This document shows positions 26,001 through 34,289 of a DNA stretch of 52,378 bases, in pieces; within the stretch, counting starts at the first letter, position 1, and the number at the start of each line of letters is the position of its first letter. The DNA is from CAYYNP01 sp964472545 (GTDB lineage: Bacteria > Planctomycetota > Planctomycetia > Pirellulales > Thermoguttaceae). The stretch is from contig CAYYNP010000031.1 in assembly GCA_964472545.1 (NCBI GenBank), positions 1 through 52,378 on the forward strand, given 5' to 3'. A program made the translations under genes and the position numbers. The notes beneath the pieces were generated by a model. That model made no database searches, was not told the DNA's origin, and saw only the letters and a program-made list of their open reading frames with translations.

Positions 26001-29000
26001 CAACTTGACGAGAAGGACTTCCGCACCGTCTACTCGCACGTGGACGTTGTCGTGTTTCCCACCGCCGAGAAGTTGCCCGAGCGGGCGGCCGAAGCAATCG
26101 CCTGGCAGCCGGTCGACCAGCGGTGGTTCGCCCGGCCGGTCGATTTGGGCACGGGCATGGGCCGTCGCTGGTTCGCCCACACCACGCTCTTTTGGCAAGA
26201 CCGTCTCCGAACGAAGCTGAAACTCAGCGGCGGCGACGACCGACTGAAACTGCTGGTCGACGGCCTGTTGGTCGACGACGAAGGCCACTGCACGTCCAAC
26301 AGCCTACAGATGATCGTCAGCAATGCGGGCGACGCGGCGGTCCCGTACATCGAAGCGACCCTCGATCGAGCCACCGACGCCAACCGCTCGCGGCTGCTGA
26401 TGGCCCTGGGACGGATCGAAGGCGACCGGGCGACCGTGTTGATCGTCCGCCTGTGGGCCGATGCCAAGACGCACGACGCGGCCTCGTACGCCCTGGTTTG
26501 CGGCCCGCCGCGCGAGGCCGGCAAAGAGATCTACCTCGATCTGCTGCGGCGCCGGCGCTACATCGACCATGCTTCGGAGGCCTGCGCCGAGTTCGGTTGG
26601 AAGGACGCGATTCCGCTATTGCAGGATCTTTGCCGGACGCCCCATAAGTGGATCTTCCGCTCGGCCTTCGATGCCATGCGGACGCTCGAGGGCCGCCCCG
26701 TGCCCGAGCGGCTGGCCGAGGCCGAACGCGTGCTGCGGCAGGCCAGCCCCCACGACAACGACTACACGGCGGTCAGGGCCGCCAAGCGGACCGTGCTGGC
26801 GATGGAGGACAAAGAGGCCGCCGCGACTGCCGCCGCCCATCTGGCCGATTTCAACACCAAGGCCAACCACGACAAGATCGAGTTCGTTCGCCAAATCGGC
26901 CGCGACTTGCTCGTGGCTTTGCCCGACGACGTGACCGTGCCGCTGCTTCAGCGCGTGATTGCGAACGTCGACAGCGAGTGGGACCGAAAGCAGTTGGAGC
27001 GGGCCCTTGGGGCAGTCCGGGCCAGCGGCTCACAGCCCGAGAACCCGCCGCCGGCCACGGGTCCTACTGAGCCGGACTCGCCGTTCGACACCACCGCAAT
27101 CGCTCCCGCCGACGACAGAGAGACTGCCGCTCGGCTGACGCAACTCGGCGCGACGCTGAAGACAAACGCTGCCGGCGAGGTGATTCACGTGGATCTTTGC
27201 GGCAAGCAGAACGTCGACGCGGCGTTGGCGTTGGTCAAGAGGCTTCCGCGGCTCGAGACGCTCTGGTTGACCGAGACCGACGTCAGCGACGCCGGCTTGG
27301 CACAGCTTGCCGGAATGACGCAGCTTCGGTCGCTTTCGGTAGGCAGTCCGCACGTGACCGACGCCGGAGTCGCCCACTTGACCGAGTTGCCGAATCTCCG
27401 CTCGCTGGAACTCTACTACGCGCAGATCACCGACGCCGGGATGGCCCCGCTTGCCCGGTTGTCGAAGCTCGAAAGGCTCGATCTCTATCTGCACGGCAGC
27501 CAAGTAACCGACGCGGGGCTGGCCCACCTGACGGGACTCACCGGGCTCAAGGAGTTGGGCGTACGTTGCGGCCAGTTCGGCGACTCCGGGCTGGCACACC
27601 TGGCAGGCCTGACCGGGCTGGAACGCCTCAACGTCAGTTATACCAAGATCACCGGCGCCGGCTTGGTACACCTGTGGAACCTCGATCGTCTGAAACTGCT
27701 CGACCTCTCGTCGACGCAGGTCGCCGACGCGGCCGTGGAACATCTGGCGGAGTTGGACCGACTGAACGACCTGAACCTCAGCAGCACACAAGTCACCGAC
27801 GCCGGCTTGGCATCGTTGTCGAAGATGCCCCGCCTCGAAAGTCTCAATTTGTCGAGTTGCCCGATCGGCGACGCCGGCCTGGAACACCTTGCGCAGCTCA
27901 CCCGCCTGCGGCGGCTGCACCTGTTCGACGCCCGAATCACCGACGCCGGACTGACTCACCTTCAGAAGCTGACTGCACTCAGAACACTGGGCATCTGCTT
28001 CAACCGGCGCGAATACCAAATCACCGACGCCGGATTGGTCCATCTGGGCCCGCTAGAACGGCTCGAATCGCTGAACCTCATCAACACCCGGATCACCGAC
28101 GCCGGACTGGAATACCTTCGAGCATTCACCGAACTGAAACACGTCGACCTGCAAGGGACCGGCTGTACCGATCAAGGAGCCGCCGAACTGGAGCGGGCGT
28201 TGCCGAAGGTGTTCATCAATTTGGGGATCAGAACGACGCTGTCCCCGAAGACTGCCCCGCAGGCGTCCTGGGGCAAGCCGGCCGAGGGCGTGCAGTGTGG
28301 GCTGCGAGCGGATCGGGCTTCCTGGACGACCGCCGAGACGCCCACGCTGACCGTTGGCGTGCGTAACAACGGCCCGAAGACCTGGGCACTGCCGCCTTTG
28401 CAGGAACTCTACGAGATCGAGGTCGACGGCCGCTGGTTTCGGTGGACCGGGCCGATCGACGTGGAAAGCCCGTACGTCAGGCCCGGCGCCGGATTCGGGA
28501 AGGTTGCGATCCGCGCCGACGGCCGTTGGTATCACACCAAGGTTGCCAGCGGCATGGGTGATCCGCTGACGTTCGCCCCGGGCAAGCACACGCTTCGCGT
28601 GGCCTTCTCGGCCGATCCACCGGACGCCACCACCACCCGGGCCGTCCGCGTGGTGAGCAACCCGGTGACCATCGAGATTGTTGCCGAGGATCCTCCGGCC
28701 GTAGCACTCACCGGGAATCCGAAGGCGCCCGTCGGCAAGACGCGGCGGCTGATGTTCCACGGTCTGGATCTCAGCAGCGCCCCATGCACGGCCACCACGG
28801 GCGAGCCGGCCGATCTGTGGGAGGCCCGTCCGCCGGGGTCGAAGTCGTTTCACATCCGCAATGACGTCAAGGTGACCTACTCCGAACTCGACGGCACCGT
28901 GTACCACGTCGCCAAGAAGAACGTCTTCTACGTCCAACACGATCTGCTCGGCGCCAGCACGCTGCACTACTATGGCCCTTTCCCCGGTGATCCGAACAAG

Positions 29001-30914
29001 CGGTTGAGTCTGCCGAAGGGCGCCGCGCCGCCAGGCACACATTTGAGCTTTACCATCGATCAACACATCGACCGGATACTCCAGAACGACCAGTCGATAC
29101 TCGACTTCTCCTGGAGCGCGGGCAAGGACCTAACACCGATTCTTAGTGGAAAAGACCTTGATGAAATCGACTTCAGCCGCGACGTGGCCCGCTGGCAGAG
29201 CCATACCACGGCGGATAGACTCGACGACGAGCAGGTCAAGCTCTTGGCTCAAGGCCGTTTCTTTTCCGCGATCCCTATCAATCGTCGCCTGGCCGACGTG
29301 CCACCAGAACACGCTGCGGCCGTTCGGCTGGCCCTCGTGCTTCGCGAAACGGGTGGGGCTGGCTCGGTGCCGGCGCTGATCGATCTGTTGCGGCGCGCCA
29401 CCGCCAAAGACGCTCCGCCACAACTTGCCTTTCGCCGCCACCATACCGTGATGGCGGCCACGTCGGCGCTGTGGCGGATCACCGGACGTCATCTGGCCCA
29501 ATCGGCCGATGCCTGGGACCGATGGTGGGCGATGATCGACCACGACGATTTCCTGCCGGTGCGAGACCGTTCGTTACGCAGCGTGACGGCGGCCGAGGTG
29601 CGATCGTTGGTTGACGAGTTGGCCAAGGCCGAGCTACCCGCCCGGGAAAAGCTCTTCGCTTTGGGCCCCAACGCGTGGCCGGAGTTGGTGCGGGCGCTGC
29701 CGGACGCCGACGACCCGTTGCGCGGCCGGCTGGCTTGGGTAATCGACGAGTTGGGCGCGACGAACAAACTGCCGCGCGACCTGCGGACGGACTACTTCAT
29801 TGGCCGGCTGAGCAGCGAAAAGGCCCGCTCTTTCGACTGGGAGCGAGTCGTGCTGCGGTCGCTTAAGCGTCAGGAGTTTGCCGACTTCTGCCGCGTGGCC
29901 ATCGACGTCGACCGCCGGATGAGCAAGGCCGAAGAGGATCCGACGATGTGGGGCTGGGTGAAGCTCAACTCGCAGCATTTCCGGCCGTTGTTTGCCGGCC
30001 AACAGAACGTGGGATTGATCCGCGACGTCGGTAGCGCCGACAGCCTGCCCGACCCGAAGCGGGCCGTCGAAGAGGCCGTGCCGGAACTGATCGCCGGACT
30101 GGTCGATCCGAACCCGGCGGCGCGACGCGCAGCGGTCGAGTTGGCCGGCATGGTCGGGATGGTGACTGACTACAACCCAGACGAACTCATCGATACGCTC
30201 AAAACCGCCTGGCTGGCCGAGCCCGACGATTGGCTCCGCGACGAGACGGGCGTGGCGTTGTCCCGATACGACACCCCGGAAGTCCGCCAGGCGATCGTCG
30301 AAGGGCTCAACTCCGATCGGCCGGAACTGATCGGCGACGCGGCCTACATGCTCGGCTTCACGCGGATCGCTAACACTCCCGAAAACCGCGCCATCTTCCA
30401 GCGGCTGGTCGAACTGACCCACCACCAAGACGACCGCATCCGCCGCCGTGCCGCCAACGCCCTGCGCTGCGAGGCGCCGGCGTTGCTCGCCCCGCATCTC
30501 GCACGGCTCAGCCGCGACTCGGTCGCCCGCGTCCGGTCAGAATGTGCGATCACCATGCAGCGTCTGAAGGACCCGAAACACGCCGACATGCTGCTTGCCC
30601 TGGTCGACGACGAAGACCGGCAGGTCTGCGGATGGGCGATCAACGCCCTGGGCGATCCGGCCTTCCGCGCGGCGATCCCGAAACTCGTCCCGTATCTCCG
30701 CGACGAGCGAATCCACGGCTACGTCGTCTCGACCATCGTCGACGCCGGCGGGCAGACGGCCTTGCCGGTCTTGATGAACGAACTCCAGCAGGGCAACGAC
30801 ATCGGCGGCATGATCTACCAGCACCTACGGCGGCTGACCGGCCAGAAGTTCGGCACGGCCAAAGAGTGGCTCGAATGGTGGGCCAAACAGCAGACGCCCA
30901 CCGCGTCGCAGTAG
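23010..30914 (+). CDS. Giant M56 (BlaR1-like) membrane peptidase with Ig-like, HEAT-like and LRR regions
   Basis: A 2,634-aa protein from one uninterrupted frame. Residues 1-404 are BlaR1-like: membrane segments at about 20-41, 50-70, 172-195 and 384-404, and a zinc-protease core HELAH at 275-279 with a downstream EREHCCDD. No penicillin-binding sensor domain follows. Instead come a carboxypeptidase-regulatory-like fold (TVTDANGNPLQGATI, about 664), an Ala/Pro linker, HEAT-like helices (about 1100-1340), at least a dozen leucine-rich repeats of the form VTDAGLAHLTGL (about 1372-1735), a beta-rich region, and a second HEAT-like array (about 2080-2634). The expected job is to sense an envelope signal through the outer domains and relieve BlaI repression by proteolysis. 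The signal is unknown; loss of the sensor makes beta-lactam unlikely. Confidence 0.85.
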   Translation: MIDPLEILSSDAAHRLGWTLVHSLWQIALLAAVLALVLVTMRRRQAILRYLAGCTGMAAMAAAPAVTYFVIPDRPFPETVDASPVPEDGGPSSAMPIALDGPVQPIAMSEAALPDAETDDSGAFDQSLASPELLAAPSDVAAVEPPQVDATSQEPGTAVAEVPLPARIARSFTPWLPWVVAVWLAGVLCCGVWQLGGWIAAQRLKHLGTAPADGQLAAQLADLARRMGVTRPVRMLRSALVDVPVVVGWLRPVLLVPGGILTGLTPSQLEAVLAHELAHVRRYDYLVNLMQTAVETLLFYHPAVWWVSRRIRIEREHCCDDAAVAVCGSKVGYAAALTALEESRAAPALAMAASGFGRRGSALDRVRRILGRGGDDGFRWRTSLGGSLAVLVLVTGLIVCMAGTNQPAPAAPDDEAPEEPAATEEDDDATAAKEVPPDDMRIEARVVRSDGRAVEQCSITFWKETDADVPAKVERNTPPQIWRDSVTKASWKPIHHFGTSDRATLEDLTAGTYRATAFLGRRDPIALAVGPPIRLDGTRQMTVTTLQIESGPTLSIQVVDAATGEPIEYPVIRLTRPDGLPVVRWSSTWSLRPQGNTLTFAHLVPGEYTLDVLKPAGWYTNPDYDNATRPFKVQLAAGKDRQVTINLHASELDEAEAKRRWPWAVTGTVTDANGNPLQGATIRSHCGMGSLRPTGSVTSGVDGSYTLRFGPGMRMMDEKTGEWRAGMQMATISVSRLGSFEKDLYRQGNLSMADEMPGEDNVWGAKPKDVILPNRPHKLDFVMLPAAAIEVTLLSADGKRLASKRLHVKGERSWPSTSVLAGATTDAQGTFRLDSMPTGLAMRFECDGLETGPITFENPGRHLLRLQFQAADDGGPTTLRIVGWRNSAAPQTYQPVEPDTARPAPAPPTPSAGLPATVSPARGLPAAAAPAAALPSDLPEWATAAIRAFDGWEVVLWDRHPSVVLGSAKGYRLLLRRGDREYIGQMRQQKASAAAYSQLDEKDFRTVYSHVDVVVFPTAEKLPERAAEAIAWQPVDQRWFARPVDLGTGMGRRWFAHTTLFWQDRLRTKLKLSGGDDRLKLLVDGLLVDDEGHCTSNSLQMIVSNAGDAAVPYIEATLDRATDANRSRLLMALGRIEGDRATVLIVRLWADAKTHDAASYALVCGPPREAGKEIYLDLLRRRRYIDHASEACAEFGWKDAIPLLQDLCRTPHKWIFRSAFDAMRTLEGRPVPERLAEAERVLRQASPHDNDYTAVRAAKRTVLAMEDKEAAATAAAHLADFNTKANHDKIEFVRQIGRDLLVALPDDVTVPLLQRVIANVDSEWDRKQLERALGAVRASGSQPENPPPATGPTEPDSPFDTTAIAPADDRETAARLTQLGATLKTNAAGEVIHVDLCGKQNVDAALALVKRLPRLETLWLTETDVSDAGLAQLAGMTQLRSLSVGSPHVTDAGVAHLTELPNLRSLELYYAQITDAGMAPLARLSKLERLDLYLHGSQVTDAGLAHLTGLTGLKELGVRCGQFGDSGLAHLAGLTGLERLNVSYTKITGAGLVHLWNLDRLKLLDLSSTQVADAAVEHLAELDRLNDLNLSSTQVTDAGLASLSKMPRLESLNLSSCPIGDAGLEHLAQLTRLRRLHLFDARITDAGLTHLQKLTALRTLGICFNRREYQITDAGLVHLGPLERLESLNLINTRITDAGLEYLRAFTELKHVDLQGTGCTDQGAAELERALPKVFINLGIRTTLSPKTAPQASWGKPAEGVQCGLRADRASWTTAETPTLTVGVRNNGPKTWALPPLQELYEIEVDGRWFRWTGPIDVESPYVRPGAGFGKVAIRADGRWYHTKVASGMGDPLTFAPGKHTLRVAFSADPPDATTTRAVRVVSNPVTIEIVAEDPPAVALTGNPKAPVGKTRRLMFHGLDLSSAPCTATTGEPADLWEARPPGSKSFHIRNDVKVTYSELDGTVYHVAKKNVFYVQHDLLGASTLHYYGPFPGDPNKRLSLPKGAAPPGTHLSFTIDQHIDRILQNDQSILDFSWSAGKDLTPILSGKDLDEIDFSRDVARWQSHTTADRLDDEQVKLLAQGRFFSAIPINRRLADVPPEHAAAVRLALVLRETGGAGSVPALIDLLRRATAKDAPPQLAFRRHHTVMAATSALWRITGRHLAQSADAWDRWWAMIDHDDFLPVRDRSLRSVTAAEVRSLVDELAKAELPAREKLFALGPNAWPELVRALPDADDPLRGRLAWVIDELGATNKLPRDLRTDYFIGRLSSEKARSFDWERVVLRSLKRQEFADFCRVAIDVDRRMSKAEEDPTMWGWVKLNSQHFRPLFAGQQNVGLIRDVGSADSLPDPKRAVEEAVPELIAGLVDPNPAARRAAVELAGMVGMVTDYNPDELIDTLKTAWLAEPDDWLRDETGVALSRYDTPEVRQAIVEGLNSDRPELIGDAAYMLGFTRIANTPENRAIFQRLVELTHHQDDRIRRRAANALRCEAPALLAPHLARLSRDSVARVRSECAITMQRLKDPKHADMLLALVDDEDRQVCGWAINALGDPAFRAAIPKLVPYLRDERIHGYVVSTIVDAGGQTALPVLMNELQQGNDIGGMIYQHLRRLTGQKFGTAKEWLEWWAKQQTPTASQ

Positions 30915-30986
30915 CCGTTGTTTCGGTAGTCCGGTTCGCGTCGAAATCCGTTTCAGGATTCGGTGGTTCTCAGCACAACCGGTGGG

Positions 30987-30992
30987 TACAAT
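30987..30992 (+). promoter_or_regulatory. Possible -10 element for the aldo/keto reductase
   Basis: TACAAT lies 81 bases before the ATG at 31073. The -35 region (TGGTTC at about 17 bases) is poor. Confidence 0.35.
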
Positions 30993-31072
30993 GTGTGTAG
31001 TGGGACCAGTCTCGCAAGGCACACGTGCCCTCCCACAGCCAACCCGAACATCCGGAAGACGGAGACTACGCC

Positions 31073-32071
31073 ATGAACGATGCCAATCGACGCGAGTTCC
31101 TCAAAGCGGCGGCGGCCGGGCTGGCGATGGCGGTGGGGGCACCAGTGTTGGCGGCCGAGGAGCGGGAAGCCGGGGGGATCCCGAAGCGGCCGCTGGGCAA
31201 GACGGGCGAGAAGGTCTCGATCGTCGGGCTGGGCGGGTGGCATATCGGCTCAATCCCCGAGAACGAGGCCATCCCCATTATCCACGAGGCGATCGACTCC
31301 GGTATGACCTTCTTCGACAGTGCCTGGTGTTATCACGACGGCGGCAGCGAGGAGGTGCTGGGCAAGGGCATGGCCACCGGCGGACGCCGCAACAAGGTCT
31401 TTCTGATGACCAAGGGCTGCGTGTCCGACTATCGGGGCACGATGAAGTGCATCGAAGACAGCCTGCGGCGGATGCAGACCGATCGGATCGACCTCTGGCA
31501 GTTCCACGAGATCAACTACCCCGACGCGCCGAAGCGGATCTTTCGCGAAGAGGGGATCAAGGCGGCGGTCGAGGCGAAGAAGGCCGGCAAGATCCGCCAC
31601 ATCGGCTTCACCGGGCACAAGGATATCGCGCTGCACCTGGAAATGCTGGCCCAGCCGTTTGCCTGGGAGGCCGTGCAGATGCCGATCAACGTGCTCGACG
31701 CCCACTACCGCAGCTTCCAGCAGAAGGTCGTGCCGGTGTGCAACCACCGGCAGATCGGCGTGATCGGCATGAAGGCGCTGGTTTGTGGGGCGATTCCCAA
31801 GGAAGTGGGAATTCCCGCGGTGGCCTGCCGGCGCTACGCCCTCTCGCTGCCGATCAGCACGCTGGTCTGTGGGATCACGTCGCGCAAGGACCTGCTACAG
31901 GATCTAGGCGTAGCCCGCGATTTCCAGCCGATGACCAAAGACGGTTTGGCCGAACTCGTCGCCGAGACGAAAGACGCCGGCCGCGACGGCAAGCTCGAGG
32001 GGTTCAAGACGACGCGGAACTTCGATAGCGGGTATCATCGTAAGCAGTTTGCGGTAGACAGTAGGCAGTAG
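31073..32071 (+). CDS. Tat-exported aldo/keto reductase
   Basis: A 332-aa aldo/keto reductase. The N-terminus NRREFLKAAAAGLAMAVGAPVLAA is a twin-arginine signal, so the enzyme is exported folded, probably with its cofactor. The catalytic tetrad is visible as Asp82 (FFDSAWCY), Tyr87, Lys114 (LMTKG) and His145 (WQFHE). The start at 31073 places the RR motif at residues 6-7; the frame is open 16 codons earlier. The last residues (FAVDSRQ) are encoded by a short-repeat tract running into the downstream gap, so the C-terminus may have been extended by repeat insertion. The substrate is unknown. It is separated from the M56 gene by 158 bases. Confidence 0.88.
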   Translation: MNDANRREFLKAAAAGLAMAVGAPVLAAEEREAGGIPKRPLGKTGEKVSIVGLGGWHIGSIPENEAIPIIHEAIDSGMTFFDSAWCYHDGGSEEVLGKGMATGGRRNKVFLMTKGCVSDYRGTMKCIEDSLRRMQTDRIDLWQFHEINYPDAPKRIFREEGIKAAVEAKKAGKIRHIGFTGHKDIALHLEMLAQPFAWEAVQMPINVLDAHYRSFQQKVVPVCNHRQIGVIGMKALVCGAIPKEVGIPAVACRRYALSLPISTLVCGITSRKDLLQDLGVARDFQPMTKDGLAELVAETKDAGRDGKLEGFKTTRNFDSGYHRKQFAVDSRQ

Positions 32072-32096
32072 GCAGTACGCGGTAGGCGGTAAGCGG
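32048..32096. repeat. GTAGGCA-type short tandem repeat tract
   Basis: Imperfect repeats of GTAGGCA, GTACGCG and GTAGGCG cover the last codons of the aldo/keto reductase gene and the following gap. The unit resembles other low-complexity tracts in this window in being purine-rich and short. Confidence 0.65.
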
Positions 32097-32139
32097 GGCA
32101 AGTAACAGGGGAAGGGTACGACTGACGTTGTCTGAAACG

Positions 32140-32724
32140 ATGAGAATCCGCTTCAGCCTTCGCACGCTCTTTGTCTTGGTGACGTTGGTTAGCGTTGCCG
32201 CGTCAGTCTATGTGACCGCGCGGGGGCCGAAGTGGGGACGAAAGCGGACACTCCGGTACCTAGAAACCCAAGGATGGACTGTGGAACGGACTCTGAACCC
32301 CGGGACCGGCGGACTAGTCTACTCCGCAACTTGCCTCCGCCACGGAACGCCGAGTCGTGACGCAATCGCTTCGTTGGCGGTCTTCCCCGAGCTTCATGGG
32401 TTGCGGTTCGGTCCCTGCGAGCCCGTGACGGACGCCGACATCGAAGGGTTGGAGGCAGTACCGTGGATCAAGTTCCTCGACTTGAGGAAACACCCCATCA
32501 CCGACAAGGGCATCGAGCATATTCTCAAAGTACGCGAGTTGCAGCATCTTAATCTGGGCGGAACGAAGGTCTCTGACGCTGGCGTCATCCGGCTCGCTGC
32601 CTTGCCAGATTTGGAATCTGTGAGCCTGCATAGGACGGACGTTACCAAAGAAGGTGTTGCCGCACTTCGGAGGGCTCGGCCAGATCTGAAGGTCTCGGCT
32701 TTTCCACCTCCGGACGTAATGTAG
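32140..32724 (+). CDS. Small membrane-anchored leucine-rich-repeat protein
   Basis: A 194-aa protein. The N-terminus RIRFSLRTLFVLVTLVSVAASVYV is a single membrane segment in a form (FSLRTL-) common in planctomycete proteins. Residues about 100-185 contain three to four leucine-rich repeats of the type DADIEGLEAVPWIKFLDL, DKGIEHILKVRELQHLNL and DAGVIRLAALPDLESVSL, the same repeat style as in the giant M56 protein. I start at the ATG at 32140; a TTG at 32128 is in frame and no clear ribosome site favours either. A protein-binding role is likely; nothing more specific can be said. Confidence 0.75.
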   Translation: MRIRFSLRTLFVLVTLVSVAASVYVTARGPKWGRKRTLRYLETQGWTVERTLNPGTGGLVYSATCLRHGTPSRDAIASLAVFPELHGLRFGPCEPVTDADIEGLEAVPWIKFLDLRKHPITDKGIEHILKVRELQHLNLGGTKVSDAGVIRLAALPDLESVSLHRTDVTKEGVAALRRARPDLKVSAFPPPDVM

Positions 32725-32837
32725 CGCAGCAAAAGGAACCACGGACCAATCCACGTTCGACCGCCTAACCGCTTCCCCGGCCACGTCTACGCGAGCGGAC
32801 TGGACCGGGGTGTGAGGAGCGACATCTCGCGGAATGA

Positions 32838-32856
32838 CGTCTCGCGGAGCGAGACG
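32838..32856. repeat. CGTCTCGC hairpin, family A copy 1
   Basis: CGTCTCGC, three loop bases and GCGAGACG make a perfect stem-loop between convergent genes. Flanks (GACATCTCGC upstream, ACTACTAT downstream) match the hairpins at 47836-47882, so this is an interspersed repeat. Confidence 0.7.
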
Positions 32857-32870
32857 ACTACTATTCTTGC

Positions 32871-33590
32871 CTAGAACTGCTCGTTCCACTCGCGGCGGCT
32901 GTAGCGTTCGGCGGTCAGCCGGGTGGTGAGTTCTTGCGGCCAGTCGTCGCAGGGGTCGCGGGCGCCGAAGGCGTCGGCCACGGTGCTGCGGATCTCGGCG
33001 GCGTCGACCTCGAGATTGGCCACGAAATCGAGGTGCTCGCGGCTGTCGCGATATCGCGGCTGCCGCGGGGGCATCGCCAGGTAACGCTCGATCAGCCCCA
33101 ACGGGAAGTCGTACAGCAGCGTGCCGTGGTAGAGCAGGTGGTCCCGTTTGAGGCGCACGCTGTTGCCGGAAAACTTCAACTGCCCGATGGCCAAGTCGCT
33201 GATGCCGCGGCATTGGACGGCCGGCTCCAATTCCTCCAAGGCGGCCACCATCGTGCCCAACACGAACTCATGGGCACGATCGGCCGATCGCAATTCCCCG
33301 CGCCGCTGACGGCTGAGGACCAACGCATACATCAGACACCCGGGCCCGGCTACGACGGCTGCCCCACCGCTGATCCGCCGCAGGATAGGGACGCCCCACT
33401 GCCGGCAGGTGTCGGCGTGGACTTCCCGTTCGACCTTCGACGACCGCCCCACCACCACCAACGGCTCGGCCGGCTCCCAAAAGCGGAGCGTCTCGGTCGG
33501 CCGCCCGGCCGCCTCGGCCTCGGCCAAGAGCGCCTCGTCTAGGGCCAGGTTCTCCGCCACACGCGGTAGCATCAGATCGAGGTATCGCAT
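32871..33590 (-). CDS. Lipoate-protein ligase A family protein
   Basis: A 239-aa protein of the BPL/LplA/LipB catalytic fold. It shows NLALDEALL near the N-terminus, the substrate loop RRISGGAAVV at 71-80 and LKFSGNS with Lys139, the lysine that contacts lipoyl-AMP. It likely attaches lipoate or octanoate to E2 or GcvH proteins, or acts as an octanoyltransferase; the family mixes these activities and also includes biotin enzymes. No lipoate-dependent enzyme or lipA is adjacent. The ribosome site is weak and the ATG at 33590 is the natural start. Confidence 0.85.
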   Translation of the reverse strand: MRYLDLMLPRVAENLALDEALLAEAEAAGRPTETLRFWEPAEPLVVVGRSSKVEREVHADTCRQWGVPILRRISGGAAVVAGPGCLMYALVLSRQRRGELRSADRAHEFVLGTMVAALEELEPAVQCRGISDLAIGQLKFSGNSVRLKRDHLLYHGTLLYDFPLGLIERYLAMPPRQPRYRDSREHLDFVANLEVDAAEIRSTVADAFGARDPCDDWPQELTTRLTAERYSRREWNEQF

Positions 33591-33665
33591 GGACGCCCAT
33601 TCTTACACACAAGTGCCCTTGCGTGAACCCCGCAGCCGGGCCGCCGACTCGACCGACCACCCAAT

Positions 33666-33820
33666 GTGACGCTCGGCTCTCTGAAGACGTGCCCCCGAGA
33701 CGCTTGCAGCCCGGTGATCGAGGAGGTCGTAGCGAAGCTCACGCAGAAGAACGAGGTGCTGGGCGAGGTGATGCAGGAGCACGCCGAACTCGAGAAGGAA
33801 CCAGGGGGACTCGGAAAGGG
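33666..33820 (+). pseudogene. Fragment of an IS3-type transposase N-terminus
   Basis: A short frame beginning GTG encodes SLKTCPRDACSPVIEEVV, then KLTQKNEVLGEVMQEHAELEKE, and then loses any recognisable sequence. The Q-K-N-E-x-L-x-E-V-M-x-E-H pattern resembles the helical opening of planctomycete IS3-family integrase-type transposases as I remember them. It ends where an RHS remnant on the other strand begins. It is clearly not a full gene. Confidence 0.45.
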
Positions 33821-33825
33821 CGTTG

Positions 33826-34260
33826 AGTTTCCCACGACACGTGCTTCACGTGGCCAAAGAGGTCCAGCCCACGATAGATGTCGCCGGTGTCGAGACCGTC
33901 GCCGCCGACCAGCGTGCAGCGCAGGTCGGCCTCGTCGTAGTCGACCTCGACGAACGCGTCTTCGCCCAGGTAAGAGTAATCGGCCAGATGGGTCGACGAG
34001 ACGTCGTCGTCGATGACGCTCGCAACACGGCTGGCGTCGTCGTCGATCTCGTCGGCCGTGCCGTAATCGAGCGTGATCACGCGGCCGTCGGGATAGGTGA
34101 TCGACGTCGGCCGGACGGTATTGTCCGACCCGTCGGCGTAGCCGTACTGCACCTTGGGCGTACTCACGGCACCGCTGTGACTTTGATAGTCGGTGATCAA
34201 CAGACCGAACTCTTTGTAGGCAAACTGTACCTCGTTGTCGATCGACCCGCTGACCGTGGC
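33826..34260 (-). pseudogene. RHS/YD-repeat protein fragment
   Basis: On the minus strand about 145 codons encode RHS (YD) repeat sequence: FGLLITDYQSHSGAV, VQYGYADGSDNTVRPTSITY, PDGRVITLDYG, LADYSYLGEDAFVEVDYDE and GDIYRGLDLFGHVKHVSW. Intact RHS proteins have hundreds to thousands of residues and a signal peptide, and this piece has neither end. It is joined at 33826 to the IS fragment and at about 34260 to sequence next to nadC. It is a relic of a much larger surface or toxin-delivery gene, probably left by recombination. Confidence 0.8.
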
Positions 34261-34289
34261 CCTGGGCCATGGGGACCTGACGACACGGC

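Noticed and set aside
24400..30914. A penicillin-binding sensor domain in the M56 protein, making it a true BlaR1
   Set aside because: No SxxK, SxN or KTG transpeptidase motif set was seen in the long C-terminal part; the repeats there are LRR and HEAT-like.
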